Below, one piece after another: positions 17,443-25,565 of a stretch of DNA of 64,000 bases. The stretch comes from Aurantibacter aestuarii (GTDB lineage: Bacteria; Bacteroidota; Bacteroidia; Flavobacteriales; Flavobacteriaceae): assembly GCF_003008425.1 (NCBI RefSeq), contig NZ_PXOQ01000007.1:1016419-1080418 (forward strand), given 5' to 3'. Position 1 is the first letter of the stretch. Each line of letters begins with the position of its first letter. The translations under genes and the position numbers were made by a program. Under the pieces are notes generated by a model that was given only the letters and a program-made list of their open reading frames with translations, searched no databases and was not told the origin of the DNA.

Positions 17443-18288
17443 TTAAGGTTTAAAAACGTCTTTTGACAAACCGTTGTTAAATGTAATATTAGTCCAATTT
17501 ACTGTAATCCAAGGTTCATCCGTTACATCGGCATTCCAATTAGAGGCTTTGTATTTGCGTTTCGTAGGAATTAATATACCATCAACAGTTTCATATTCTA
17601 AAACCATTAAAAAAGGTTCTGTTTTATTATAGTCTACTACCGTAAATAAAAACTGATCTACTAAGTTAGTTTTTTTATTAATGTAAAGTTGGTAAGTGTC
17701 TTTGGGGTGATTGGTATCAGACTCAAAAGTTACTGCAACCACTTCGTATGGTGTCTTGTCAATAATCGTAGTGCCAACATGCTTATAAATTAAATTTGGA
17801 TCTAATAATTTTTGCATCATTGTAAACCAGTAGTAATTTGTTGGTCTGTTAAAAGCGACACGTTCTAGCATTTTGTCATCTTCTACAAGTTGGTTGTTAT
17901 GTTTTAACCAATACGTTTCACCATCATAACCTTGCTCCATTAAACCTTCTAATTCTGGTAATGTACGTTCGTGTTTTTGGTAAGCACCATAAGACAACTC
18001 ATTTTTAAAAATATACTTTTCAGTTGAAATGTCTTCTTTGCCGTCTGGTGTTCGATAAGTATAAGTGTAGATAACATCTTTTTTTTGAGCTAAAGTCTTA
18101 TAGTTGCCAACATTTTGAACCATGTTAAAAACGAATTCATGTCCTTTATTACTGAATTTTGCAACAATTTTTTGCTCTGTTGTCTCTAACTCTTGGTTTT
18201 CAACATTTGTCTTGGTTTCATGGTTCTTACAAGATATAAGTGTTATAAATAAACACGAAAGCACAATAAGACATTTTAATCTTTTCAT
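17443..18288 (-). CDS. Lipoprotein, DUF6503-like
   Basis: 281 aa. The chosen ATG at 18288 gives a lipoprotein signal MKRLKCLIVLSCLFITLISC; an in-frame ATG at 18339 would translate the heptamer repeat array and is rejected. The mature part (NVGNYKTLAQKKDVIYTYTY ... TPYEVVAVTFESD ... LEYETVDGILIPTKRKY) resembles periplasmic LolA/DUF6503-type beta-sheet proteins that handle lipids or lipoproteins. The function is not established. It lies downstream of gldA on the same strand, with only the repeat array between. Confidence 0.7.
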   Translation of the reverse strand: MKRLKCLIVLSCLFITLISCKNHETKTNVENQELETTEQKIVAKFSNKGHEFVFNMVQNVGNYKTLAQKKDVIYTYTYRTPDGKEDISTEKYIFKNELSYGAYQKHERTLPELEGLMEQGYDGETYWLKHNNQLVEDDKMLERVAFNRPTNYYWFTMMQKLLDPNLIYKHVGTTIIDKTPYEVVAVTFESDTNHPKDTYQLYINKKTNLVDQFLFTVVDYNKTEPFLMVLEYETVDGILIPTKRKYKASNWNADVTDEPWITVNWTNITFNNGLSKDVFKP

Positions 18289-18309
18289 AAGTTTAATTTT
18301 AAATATTTT

Positions 18310-18350
18310 AAAAGCCAAAAGCCAAAAGCCAAAAGCCAAAAGCCAAAAGC
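18310..18350. repeat. Heptamer tandem repeat AAAAGCC
   Basis: Five perfect copies of AAAAGCC (18310-18344) plus AAAAGC, touching the last base of the gldA stop codon. Tract-length variation by slippage would be expected. It belongs with the degenerate period-7 arrays at 12702-12786 and 36964-37122. Confidence 0.9.
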
Positions 18351-19243
18351 TAACTCGTTAATTCTCTAAATAAACTCTCTAAACTGGCGTTTTTTTGGTT
18401 GAGCTGAAGAATTTTTAGTTTATTATCATGTGCAAAATCAAACACATGAGAACGCATGTCGGTTTTTGTATTAAAAGTAATTTCATATATAAAACCATGC
18501 GGATTTTTAACCTTAGTTACATTAGGTAATTTTAATAAAAAAGCATCTTCAACACGATAATCAAACTCCACAATAACAATTTGTTCTTGGTCTTGGCGTA
18601 AATCTTCCAAACTCTTGTTAGCAACAATTTCACCTTTATTAATAATAATTACACGGTCGCACATCGCTTCAACTTCTTGCATAATATGTGTGCTTAAAAA
18701 GACGGTTTTTTCTTTACCTAAAGTTTTTATAAGCTGTCTAATTTCTATTAATTGGTTAGGATCTAATCCTGTAGTTGGTTCATCTAGAATCAACACATCT
18801 GGATTATGCAAAAGCGCATTAGCTAAGCCCACACGTTGGCGGTATCCCTTAGATAGTTCTCCTATTTTTTTATGAGATTCTGGCTGCAAACCAGTTTGGT
18901 TAATAACATCGTCAATACGGGACATATTCACATTGTAAAGTTTTGCATTGTAAGCCAAATATTCACGAACATACAACTCTAAGTGTAGCGGATTATGCTC
19001 TGGTAAGTAACCAATGCTGGCTTGAACTTGTTTTTCTTGTTTAATAACATCAAACGTATTAACTTCGGCTTGTCCAGAAGTTGCAGGAATATAAGTGGTT
19101 AATATTTTCATCATTGTAGATTTTCCAGCACCATTAGGACCAAGAAAACCAACAATTTCCGGCTTGTTTACTTTAAATGATACATTTTTTAAAGCAAATT
19201 GTTTCCCGTAAACTTTTGAAACCTCATTAACAACAATAGACAT
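18350..19243 (-). CDS. gldA: Gliding motility ABC transporter ATP-binding subunit GldA
   Basis: 297 aa ABC ATPase. Seen: Walker A GPNGAGKST near residue 35, signature LSKGYRQRVGLANAL, Walker B VLILDEPTTGLDP, and the H-loop STH. The segment SIGYLPEHNPLHLELYVREY and the total length match GldA, the ATPase of the GldAFG transporter needed for gliding in Flavobacterium johnsoniae. Its permease partners GldF and GldG are not in the window. A general ABC-2 exporter ATPase is the alternative. Confidence 0.85.
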   Translation of the reverse strand: MSIVVNEVSKVYGKQFALKNVSFKVNKPEIVGFLGPNGAGKSTMMKILTTYIPATSGQAEVNTFDVIKQEKQVQASIGYLPEHNPLHLELYVREYLAYNAKLYNVNMSRIDDVINQTGLQPESHKKIGELSKGYRQRVGLANALLHNPDVLILDEPTTGLDPNQLIEIRQLIKTLGKEKTVFLSTHIMQEVEAMCDRVIIINKGEIVANKSLEDLRQDQEQIVIVEFDYRVEDAFLLKLPNVTKVKNPHGFIYEITFNTKTDMRSHVFDFAHDNKLKILQLNQKNASLESLFRELTS

Positions 19244-19303
19244 ATAAACTTCTTTTTATCAAAAATAGACATTTAAATAAACGTAAAAAATTAAATTATA
19301 TGT

Positions 19304-19332
19304 TTGCTGTCTCAATTATTTTTATAATTTAG
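19304..19332 (+). promoter_or_regulatory. Promoter of the Phe/Tyr operon leader
   Basis: TTG at 19304-19306, 18-bp spacer, and TAATTTAG at 19325-19332 (one mismatch to TAnnTTTG). The leader peptide ATG follows 15 bp later. Confidence 0.5.
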
Positions 19333-19347
19333 CTTCATCAAGAAACA

Positions 19348-19425
19348 ATGAACACAATTAAAAACACATATTTTAACTATTATTATTTTTTTAGCCCGCT
19401 AAAAGAAGAGGATGTTTGTGTGTGA
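19348..19425 (+). CDS. Phe/Tyr leader peptide (attenuation)
   Basis: A 25-codon open frame, ATG 19348 to TGA 19423-19425. Codons 8-15 read YFNYYYFF: four Tyr and three Phe among eight codons. The operon behind it makes phenylalanine and tyrosine. A short hairpin TTTAG-CCCG-CTAAA (19390-19403) overlaps the last Phe codons, and a strong terminator sits 25 bp past the stop. This is the arrangement of ribosome-stalling leader peptides; control by charged tRNA-Phe and tRNA-Tyr is inferred. Confidence 0.8.
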   Translation: MNTIKNTYFNYYYFFSPLKEEDVCV

Positions 19426-19450
19426 TATTTTATAATCATATTTAAAATTT

Positions 19451-19477
19451 AAGCCTCGTTTTTTCGAGGCTTTTTTT
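19451..19477 (+). terminator. Attenuator terminator before pheA
   Basis: AAGCCTCG (19451-19458), a six-T loop, and CGAGGCTT (19465-19472) followed by T's to 19477. It ends exactly at the pheA start codon (19478), so the gene is read only when the terminator does not form. The GAGG at 19408-19412 could compete for the CCTC of the left arm. Confidence 0.85.
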
Positions 19478-20302
19478 ATGGGAAAAATTATAGCAATACA
19501 AGGAGGCGCTTGCTCTTATCATCATATGGTAAGCGATGCCTATTTTAAGGAGAATTACAAAATTAACGAATGCTTGACATTTGATGCTTTGGCAGACAGT
19601 TTATCGGCCAAAACATCGGACTTTGCTGTAATGGCAATAGAAAACTCTATAGCAGGTTCAATTATTCCAAATTATGCTATAGTGGACCAAAATAATTTCT
19701 CCGTAGTTGGGGAGCATTATTTGGATATTCAGCATCAGTTTATGGTGTTACCAGGTCAGACTATAGAAGAAATTACTGAAGTCCATTCACATCCTATGGC
19801 ATTGTTGCAATGCAAAGTTTTTTTGAAGCAATATCCACACATCAAGTTGGTAGAAGCTGAAGATACTGCACTCGTTGCACAGCGTATTTCAGAACTAAAA
19901 ATAAAAGGTATTGCGGCTATTGCAAGCGTATTAGCAGCAAAAACCTATGGCTTGGATATTCTAGCAGAAAGTGTTCAAACCATTAAACACAATCAAACCC
20001 GTTTTATGGTGTTAAGTAATACGCCAAATACAGATGGTAATTATTATGATAAAGCTTCAATAAAGTTTGAATTAGACCATAAAAGAGGCAGTTTAGCAGC
20101 TTTGTTAAATGTTATGAGTGATTGTAAACTTAGTTTAACTAAAATACAATCACTACCAAAAATTGATACTCCATGGCGATACTCTTTTTTTGTAGATGTT
20201 ACTTTTGATGATTTAAACGATTTTAAAAAAGCTGAACAACTCATACAAATTATGGCAACACATTTTAAAGTTTTAGGCATATATAAACAAGCAACATTAT
20301 GA
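19478..20302 (+). CDS. pheA: Prephenate dehydratase
   Basis: 274 aa. Dehydratase domain 1 to about 185, with FAVMAIENSIAGSI and the catalytic TRF motif in NQTRFMVLS. An ACT domain follows (SIKFELDHKRGSLAALLNVM). The family's Phe-binding motif ESRP is replaced by QSLP, so feedback inhibition may differ. It converts prephenate to phenylpyruvate. Its last 4 bp overlap the aminotransferase start, so the two are coupled, and expression is likely set by the leader attenuator directly upstream. Confidence 0.93.
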   Translation: MGKIIAIQGGACSYHHMVSDAYFKENYKINECLTFDALADSLSAKTSDFAVMAIENSIAGSIIPNYAIVDQNNFSVVGEHYLDIQHQFMVLPGQTIEEITEVHSHPMALLQCKVFLKQYPHIKLVEAEDTALVAQRISELKIKGIAAIASVLAAKTYGLDILAESVQTIKHNQTRFMVLSNTPNTDGNYYDKASIKFELDHKRGSLAALLNVMSDCKLSLTKIQSLPKIDTPWRYSFFVDVTFDDLNDFKKAEQLIQIMATHFKVLGIYKQATL

Positions 20303-21441
20303 TAGAAGTAGCAGATAGATTACAAGAGGTACAGGAATACTACTTCTCCAAAAAGCTTAAAGAAGTCGCTCAGTTAAAAGCGGAAGGGAAACCTATTATA
20401 AATCTAGGTATTGGTAGTCCAGATTTACCACCAAACCCATTAGTGGTTCAGGCAATGGTGTATAGTTTAAATGATGAAAAAGCGCACCAGTATCAAAGTT
20501 ATGTAGGCTTACCAAAACTAAGAGAAGCAATTGCTCAATTTTATAAAAAACATTTTAGCGTTGAAGTAAATCCGGAGACAGAGACACTTCCGCTTATGGG
20601 AAGTAAAGAAGGTATTTTACATATTAGTATGGCATTTTTAAATAAAGGCGATCAGGTTTTAATTCCAAATCCAGGATATCCAACCTATGCTTCAGTATCC
20701 AAATTGGTTGAAGCAGAAGCCGTTTTTTACAACTTAAATTTAGATAACCATTGGTTTCCAGATTTAGAAGCTTTAGAGAAACAGGATTTAAGCAAGGTAA
20801 AGTTAATGTGGATTAATTATCCCAACATGCCAACCGGAGCAAATGCGACTAAGGATCATTTAGAGAAATTGGTGCAATTTGCCCTAAAACATAATATTTT
20901 ACTAGTTAATGATAACCCATATAGTTTTATTTTAAATGAAAATAAAATCAGTTTACTAAGTATTGAACGTTCAAAAGACTGTTGCTTAGAACTAAATTCA
21001 TTAAGTAAAACCTTTAACTTATCAGGATGGCGTGTTGGTTTCGTTTTAGGAAAAGCTTCTTTTGTAAATGCTATTTTAAGAGTAAAGTCTAATATGGATT
21101 CCGGAATGTTTTATGGCATTCAAAAAGGTGCTATTGCGGCTTTAAGCGCACCAACAGATTGGCTGGAAGTTTTAAATGAAATCTACAAAAAAAGACGTGA
21201 ACTAGTTTGGCAAATAGCTAATAAATTAAACTGCAGATATACTAAAGAAAGTTCTGGGTTATTTGTTTGGGCTAAACTACCAGAAGGCAAAACAAGCGAA
21301 GCTTTTACAGATGATTTACTATACAATAAATCTGTTTTTGTAACTCCGGGAACCATTTTTGGCTCACAAGGCGAAGGTTACATTCGTTTTTCGTTATGTG
21401 CCAATGAAGCAGATTTACAAGAAACTTTAAACCGATTATAA
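20299..21441 (+). CDS. Aromatic/aspartate-type PLP aminotransferase
   Basis: 380 aa class I/II aminotransferase. Seen: NLGIGSPDLPP at the N-terminus, LIPNPGYPTYASV, NYPNMPTGA, the PLP lysine K237 in NSLSKTFNLSGWRVGF, and the arginine in GYIRFSLC. Placed between pheA (4-bp overlap) and tyrA (2-bp gap), it most likely transaminates phenylpyruvate and 4-hydroxyphenylpyruvate, the last step to Phe and Tyr. The motif set is close to LL-diaminopimelate or aspartate aminotransferases, so specificity cannot be settled by reading alone. Confidence 0.88.
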   Translation: MIEVADRLQEVQEYYFSKKLKEVAQLKAEGKPIINLGIGSPDLPPNPLVVQAMVYSLNDEKAHQYQSYVGLPKLREAIAQFYKKHFSVEVNPETETLPLMGSKEGILHISMAFLNKGDQVLIPNPGYPTYASVSKLVEAEAVFYNLNLDNHWFPDLEALEKQDLSKVKLMWINYPNMPTGANATKDHLEKLVQFALKHNILLVNDNPYSFILNENKISLLSIERSKDCCLELNSLSKTFNLSGWRVGFVLGKASFVNAILRVKSNMDSGMFYGIQKGAIAALSAPTDWLEVLNEIYKKRRELVWQIANKLNCRYTKESSGLFVWAKLPEGKTSEAFTDDLLYNKSVFVTPGTIFGSQGEGYIRFSLCANEADLQETLNRL

Positions 21442-21443
21442 TT

Positions 21444-22292
21444 ATGAAAGTAGCAGTGATAGGTTTAGGTCTTATTGGTGGTAGTTTAGCTTTAGATATT
21501 AAAAAAGCATTTCCAACCTGTCAAGTGGTTGGGTTAGATAACAACAAGCAAAATGTTAGTAAAGCCTTAGAACTAGGAATTATTGAAGCAGAAACATTGT
21601 TTGAAGATTTAAACTCTGCCGATGTGGTCATTGTTTCTATTCCTGTAAATAGCGCAATGGACTTAATCCCTAAAGTTTTAGACGTGATAAACGAGACGGC
21701 AGTGGTTATAGATGTAGGTTCTACAAAATCACCTGTTTGTAATGTGGTAAAACAACATAAAAACCGCAGACAATTTTTAGCAACGCATCCTATTGCCGGT
21801 ACCGAGTTTTCTGGACCAGACGCAGCGCTTTTGGGTTTGTTTAAAAACAAAACGAATATTATATGCGATGTAGAAAAAACAGCACCACAACTACAAAAAA
21901 GAGCCTTGAAAATTTTCGAAGCCATAGGGATGAATTTAAGATATATGAATCCTGAGGCTCATGATAAACACATTGCTTACGTATCACATCTATCTCATAT
22001 CAGTTCATTTATGCTGGGAAAAACAGTGTTGGAAAAGGAAAAAAATGAACGCGATATTTTCGATATGGCAGGAAGTGGTTTTGCTTCAACCGTAAGACTA
22101 GCTAAAAGTTCGCCTAAAATGTGGACGCCAATTTTTCAACAAAACAAAACCAATGTGATAGAAACTTTAGAAGAATACATAAATAATCTAAATCACTTCA
22201 AAACACTGCTTCAAAATGACGATTTTGAAGGCGTTTTTAAAGAGATGGAAGATACTAATTATATTAAACAGGTATTAAAAGGTATTTATTAA
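21444..22292 (+). CDS. tyrA: Prephenate dehydrogenase
   Basis: 282 aa. N-terminal Rossmann motif GLGLIGGS (residues 7-14), then VIDVGSTKSPVCN, ATHPIAGTEFSGP with the active-site His, and HDKHIAYVSHLSH in the helical dimerisation part. It oxidises prephenate to 4-hydroxyphenylpyruvate with NAD(P). No ACT domain is attached. It is in the operon with pheA and the aminotransferase. Confidence 0.94.
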   Translation: MKVAVIGLGLIGGSLALDIKKAFPTCQVVGLDNNKQNVSKALELGIIEAETLFEDLNSADVVIVSIPVNSAMDLIPKVLDVINETAVVIDVGSTKSPVCNVVKQHKNRRQFLATHPIAGTEFSGPDAALLGLFKNKTNIICDVEKTAPQLQKRALKIFEAIGMNLRYMNPEAHDKHIAYVSHLSHISSFMLGKTVLEKEKNERDIFDMAGSGFASTVRLAKSSPKMWTPIFQQNKTNVIETLEEYINNLNHFKTLLQNDDFEGVFKEMEDTNYIKQVLKGIY

Positions 22293-22361
22293 CGAAATAT
22301 TATTGGTTTTAATAAACCGAATAAGCATTCAATTATTAAATTTGCCACGATTAAATGAATT

Positions 22362-23438
22362 ATGGAAAACAAGAAAGAATTAAAAACATGGTTAAATAAC
22401 TTCGGTTTAGATCACCCACTAGTTATTGCAGGGCCATGCAGCGCAGAAACTGAAGAGCAAGTTTTAAAAATTGCACACCAGCTAAAAGATACAGATACTA
22501 CTGTTTTAAGAGCAGGTATCTGGAAGCCAAGAACGCGACCAGGAAATTTTGAAGGTGTTGGAGCTTTAGGTTTAAAATGGCTTCAAAAAGCGAAAGAAGA
22601 AACCGGCTTATTAACCACAACGGAAGTGGCTAATGCTAACCATGTTGAGCTGGCTTTAAAACATGATATTGATATATTATGGATTGGTGCAAGAACTACG
22701 GTAAGTCCTTTTATTGTACAAGATATTGCAGATGCATTAAAGGGAACCGATAAAACCGTTTTAATTAAAAACCCGGTTAATCCAGATTTAGCATTGTGGC
22801 TAGGAGCGGTAGAGCGTTTTTACACTCAGGATGTTAAGAATTTAGGGGTAATTCACCGAGGGTTTTCAACGTATGAGAAAACGAGATATAGAAATAATCC
22901 AGAATGGCAAATTGCTGTAGATTTACAAACGCAGTTTCCAGACTTACCTTTAATTTTAGATCCGTCTCACATTGCTGGTCGTCGTGATATTATTTTCGAT
23001 TTATGTCAAACGGCACTGGATTTAAATTACGATGGTTTAATGGTTGAAACGCATTTTGATCCAGATAAAGCGTGGAGTGATGCAGCGCAGCAAATTACAC
23101 CTGCAGCTTTAGACCAGATGACTAAAGATTTACGTATTCGTAAAACCACTAGTATGGAAAGCGAATTTAACAATAAGCTAAATACGCTAAGAACTAAAAT
23201 TGATGTAGTCGATCATCAAATTATAGAACAGTTAGGTAAGCGTATGCAAATTGCAGATGACATAGGTGGTCTTAAAAAAGCCAATAATGTAGCGATTTTA
23301 CAAGCGAAACGCTGGAACGAAATTCTAGGTAAAATGATTCTTCAAGGCGAAGAAAGAAATCTAAGTGAAGAATTTATCTTAAAAGTGTTTAAAGCGATTC
23401 ATCAAGAGTCCATTCAGCATCAAAAAAATGTAGAATAA
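22362..23438 (+). CDS. Bifunctional DAHP synthase / chorismate mutase
   Basis: 358 aa fusion. Residues about 20-260 form a class I DAHP synthase-like barrel (VIAGPCSAE, RAGIWKPRTRPG, GARTTVSPF, LILDPSHIAGRR). Residues about 270-355 are an AroQ-type helical chorismate mutase (LRTKIDVVDHQIIEQLGKRM). It catalyses entry into the shikimate pathway and the branch to prephenate, feeding both pheA and tyrA in the same operon. The mutase fusion commonly gives allosteric control of the synthase (family knowledge). Confidence 0.93.
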   Translation: MENKKELKTWLNNFGLDHPLVIAGPCSAETEEQVLKIAHQLKDTDTTVLRAGIWKPRTRPGNFEGVGALGLKWLQKAKEETGLLTTTEVANANHVELALKHDIDILWIGARTTVSPFIVQDIADALKGTDKTVLIKNPVNPDLALWLGAVERFYTQDVKNLGVIHRGFSTYEKTRYRNNPEWQIAVDLQTQFPDLPLILDPSHIAGRRDIIFDLCQTALDLNYDGLMVETHFDPDKAWSDAAQQITPAALDQMTKDLRIRKTTSMESEFNNKLNTLRTKIDVVDHQIIEQLGKRMQIADDIGGLKKANNVAILQAKRWNEILGKMILQGEERNLSEEFILKVFKAIHQESIQHQKNVE

Positions 23439-23446
23439 AAAGTTTC

Positions 23447-23478
23447 AAAAAAGGCTGTGCTAAAACACAGCCTTTTTT
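23447..23478 (+). terminator. Terminator of the Phe/Tyr operon
   Basis: GGCTGTG (23453-23459), loop CTAAAA, and CACAGCC (23466-23472), flanked by A's and followed by T's to 23478. Confidence 0.9.
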
Positions 23479-23479
23479 G

Positions 23480-23510
23480 TTGTTTTCCTTGTTAATAATT
23501 TTCATCTTTG
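23480..23510 (+). promoter_or_regulatory. Promoter of rsgA
   Basis: TTG at 23480-23482, 20-bp spacer, CATCTTTG at 23503-23510 (one mismatch to TAnnTTTG). The rsgA ATG is only 6 bp past the box, so the mRNA may have almost no 5' leader. Confidence 0.6.
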
Positions 23511-23516
23511 TTTGAC

Positions 23517-24467
23517 ATGACAGGACGCGTTTATAAATCTACAGGAAGCTGGTACACCGTAAAAACGCCTTTAGGGCAAACTTACCAGTGCCGTATAAAA
23601 GGTAAGTTTAGATTACAAGGTATAAAGAGCACAAATCCTATTGCGGTTGGCGATTTTGTAGACTTTGAACTAGATACAAAAAGTGATGAGGAAACCGGTG
23701 TTATTAACCATATTCATGACCGTCATAATTACATTGTCCGCAAATCTGTAAACCTATCCAAGCAAACTCACATTATTGCTTCAAACATAGATGTGGTGTT
23801 TTTATTGGTGACTATAGATAATCCTCCAACATTTACCAGCTTTATAGACCGCTTTTTAGTAACAGCAGAAGCTTACGCTATTAAAACAGTTATTCTTTTT
23901 AATAAGATTGATGTGTACGATGAAGCCACTTTAGACGAAGTACGTTATCTCGCTCATGTCTATAGAACTATTGGTTACGAGTGTATAGGAATATCGGCAC
24001 AAACCGGTAAAAATTTAGAGCAGGTAAAAGATTTAATGCGTGGTAAGGTAAGTATGTTTACTGGGCATTCTGGTGTAGGGAAATCTACCCTAGTCAATGC
24101 AATAGAGCCAGATTTAGATTTAAAAACCAAAGCCATATCCTCACAACACATGCAGGGACAGCATACCACAACTTTTGCTGAAATGTTCGATTTAAGTTTT
24201 GATGCTAAAATAATAGATACACCAGGCATAAAAGGGTTTGGGGTGGTCGATATGGAAAAAGAAGAAGTAGGCGACTATTTTCCTGAATTTTTCGCTTTAA
24301 AACAAGAGTGTAAATTTAATAACTGTCTTCACGTCGAAGAACCAAAATGTGCGGTAAAGGAAGCTTTAGAAAATGATGAAGTAGCTGCGTCTCGTTACCG
24401 TAGTTATCTCCAAATTTTAAATGGAGAAGAAGAACATTACAGGACCGATGTGTGGGATAAAGAGTAA
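23517..24467 (+). CDS. rsgA: Ribosome small-subunit-dependent GTPase A
   Basis: 316 aa, circularly permuted GTPase that helps late 30S assembly. Order seen: OB fold (GRVYKSTGSWYTVKT), permuted G4 LFNKID, P-loop TGHSGVGKSTLVNAI, DTPGIKGFG, and the C-terminal zinc knuckle CKFNNCLHVEEPKC. The ATG at 23517 starts MTGRVYKS, the normal N-terminus; a TTG three codons earlier is part of the promoter box. Followed 3 bp later by dtd. Confidence 0.95.
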   Translation: MTGRVYKSTGSWYTVKTPLGQTYQCRIKGKFRLQGIKSTNPIAVGDFVDFELDTKSDEETGVINHIHDRHNYIVRKSVNLSKQTHIIASNIDVVFLLVTIDNPPTFTSFIDRFLVTAEAYAIKTVILFNKIDVYDEATLDEVRYLAHVYRTIGYECIGISAQTGKNLEQVKDLMRGKVSMFTGHSGVGKSTLVNAIEPDLDLKTKAISSQHMQGQHTTTFAEMFDLSFDAKIIDTPGIKGFGVVDMEKEEVGDYFPEFFALKQECKFNNCLHVEEPKCAVKEALENDEVAASRYRSYLQILNGEEEHYRTDVWDKE

Positions 24468-24470
24468 ATT

Positions 24471-24923
24471 ATGAGAGCCGTAATACAGCGCACCACTAAA
24501 GCAAGTGTGACAATAAACCAAAAAAAAGTAGCTGCCATTAATAATGGTCTGGTCGTTCTTTTGGGTATTGAAAATGAAGATACAAGCGAAGATATCGAGT
24601 GGTTGAGTCGTAAGATTACTAATCTAAGAATCTTTGAAGACACATCTGGTGTTATGAATGAGTCGGTAATTTCTGTAAAAGGTGAAATCATTCTAGTAAG
24701 TCAATTTACACTTCATGCCAGTACGAAAAAAGGAAATAGACCAAGCTACATTAAAGCAGCTAGACCAGAAATTTCGACACCAATTTATGAGGAGTTTAAA
24801 ACGCAATTGGAAAAAGATTTAGGAAAACCAATACAAACTGGAGAATTTGGGGCAGATATGCAGGTGGAATTAACTAATAATGGTCCGGTTACTATTATAT
24901 TAGACACAAAAAATAAAGAATAA
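24471..24923 (+). CDS. dtd: D-aminoacyl-tRNA deacylase
   Basis: 150 aa, the usual length. Seen: MRAVIQRTTKASV at the N-terminus, LVSQFTLHASTKKGNRPSY (SQFTL motif), and the C-terminal NNGPVTI (GP motif that rejects L-amino acids). It frees tRNA from mischarged D-amino acids and glycine. Operon with rsgA. Confidence 0.96.
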   Translation: MRAVIQRTTKASVTINQKKVAAINNGLVVLLGIENEDTSEDIEWLSRKITNLRIFEDTSGVMNESVISVKGEIILVSQFTLHASTKKGNRPSYIKAARPEISTPIYEEFKTQLEKDLGKPIQTGEFGADMQVELTNNGPVTIILDTKNKE

Positions 24924-24930
24924 GCATTTT

Positions 24931-25018
24931 TTGGAGCTAATCTCGCTTTCGGCAGTCGCTTTAATTTTTTCATAAATTAAAAAAAAATTAAGAGCTCCAA
25001 CAAAATACCTCAATCAAG
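24931..25018. repeat. REP-like hairpin element
   Basis: TTGGAGCT (24931-24938) and AGCTCCAA (24993-25000) are complementary. Within them TTTAATTTTTT (24960-24970) can pair with the A-rich 24974-24992. The flanks CTCGCTTTCGGCAGTCGCTT and CAATCAAGGCTA resemble a repeat I have met in several Bacteroidota intergenic regions. It may also end dtd transcription. Confidence 0.55.
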
Positions 25019-25028
25019 GCTAAAAATT

Positions 25029-25220
25029 ATGAAAAGAAAAACTCTTACTTTTTTAATAGCATTTACAGTATATAGCATACTGTACTTTATCATATTATTA
25101 GTAGTTGAGAATGATTATAATTTAGAAAGCAAACTTATACAATGCTTGTTTTTTGGGGTTGGAATGGGGATTTTTGAGACTTTTTTACGATCATTATTAA
25201 TTAAAAGTTTAAAAAAATAA
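25029..25220 (+). CDS. Small two-helix membrane protein
   Basis: 63 aa. Two hydrophobic segments (about 7-28 and 38-56) separated by a short polar loop with ENDYNLESK, and a basic end KSLKK. No family recognised. It starts after the REP-like element and ends 5 bp before the MazG-like gene, so it is probably co-transcribed with it. Confidence 0.55.
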   Translation: MKRKTLTFLIAFTVYSILYFIILLVVENDYNLESKLIQCLFFGVGMGIFETFLRSLLIKSLKK

Positions 25221-25225
25221 ACTAA

Positions 25226-25552
25226 ATGGACATCAAGAACGCACAACAAGACGTCGATAATTGGATTAAAAATCATGGTGTTCGTTATTTTAACGAGCTT
25301 ACCAATATGGCGCAATTAACCGAGGAAGTAGGAGAAGTAGCCCGTATAATAGCTAGGCGTTATGGCGAACAAAGCGAAAAAGAAAGTGATAAAACTAAAG
25401 ATTTAGGAGAAGAACTGGCAGATGTAATGTTTGTGGTATTGTGTTTAGCCAATCAAACAGGTATTAATCTGCAAGAGGCTTTCGATAAAAAATTGGATCT
25501 AAAAACCAGAAGAGATCACGACAGACATCATAATAACGAGAAGTTAAAATAG
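25226..25552 (+). CDS. MazG-like nucleotide pyrophosphohydrolase
   Basis: 108 aa, single helical domain of the all-alpha NTP pyrophosphatase family. Metal-binding acidic motifs EEVGEVARIIARRYGE and EELADVMFVVLCLA fit the ExxE...ExxD pattern. It probably hydrolyses a non-canonical or excess nucleoside triphosphate; substrate unknown. Followed 13 bp later by aroA. Confidence 0.88.
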   Translation: MDIKNAQQDVDNWIKNHGVRYFNELTNMAQLTEEVGEVARIIARRYGEQSEKESDKTKDLGEELADVMFVVLCLANQTGINLQEAFDKKLDLKTRRDHDRHHNNEKLK

Positions 25553-25565
25553 CTAACAACTAAGC

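Noticed and set aside
18289-18339. N-terminal extension of the DUF6503-like lipoprotein
   Set aside because: It would be translated from the AAAAGCC heptamer array and would precede the lipoprotein signal.
18310-18350. CRISPR-like short repeat
   Set aside because: Units are 7 bp and contiguous, with no spacers.
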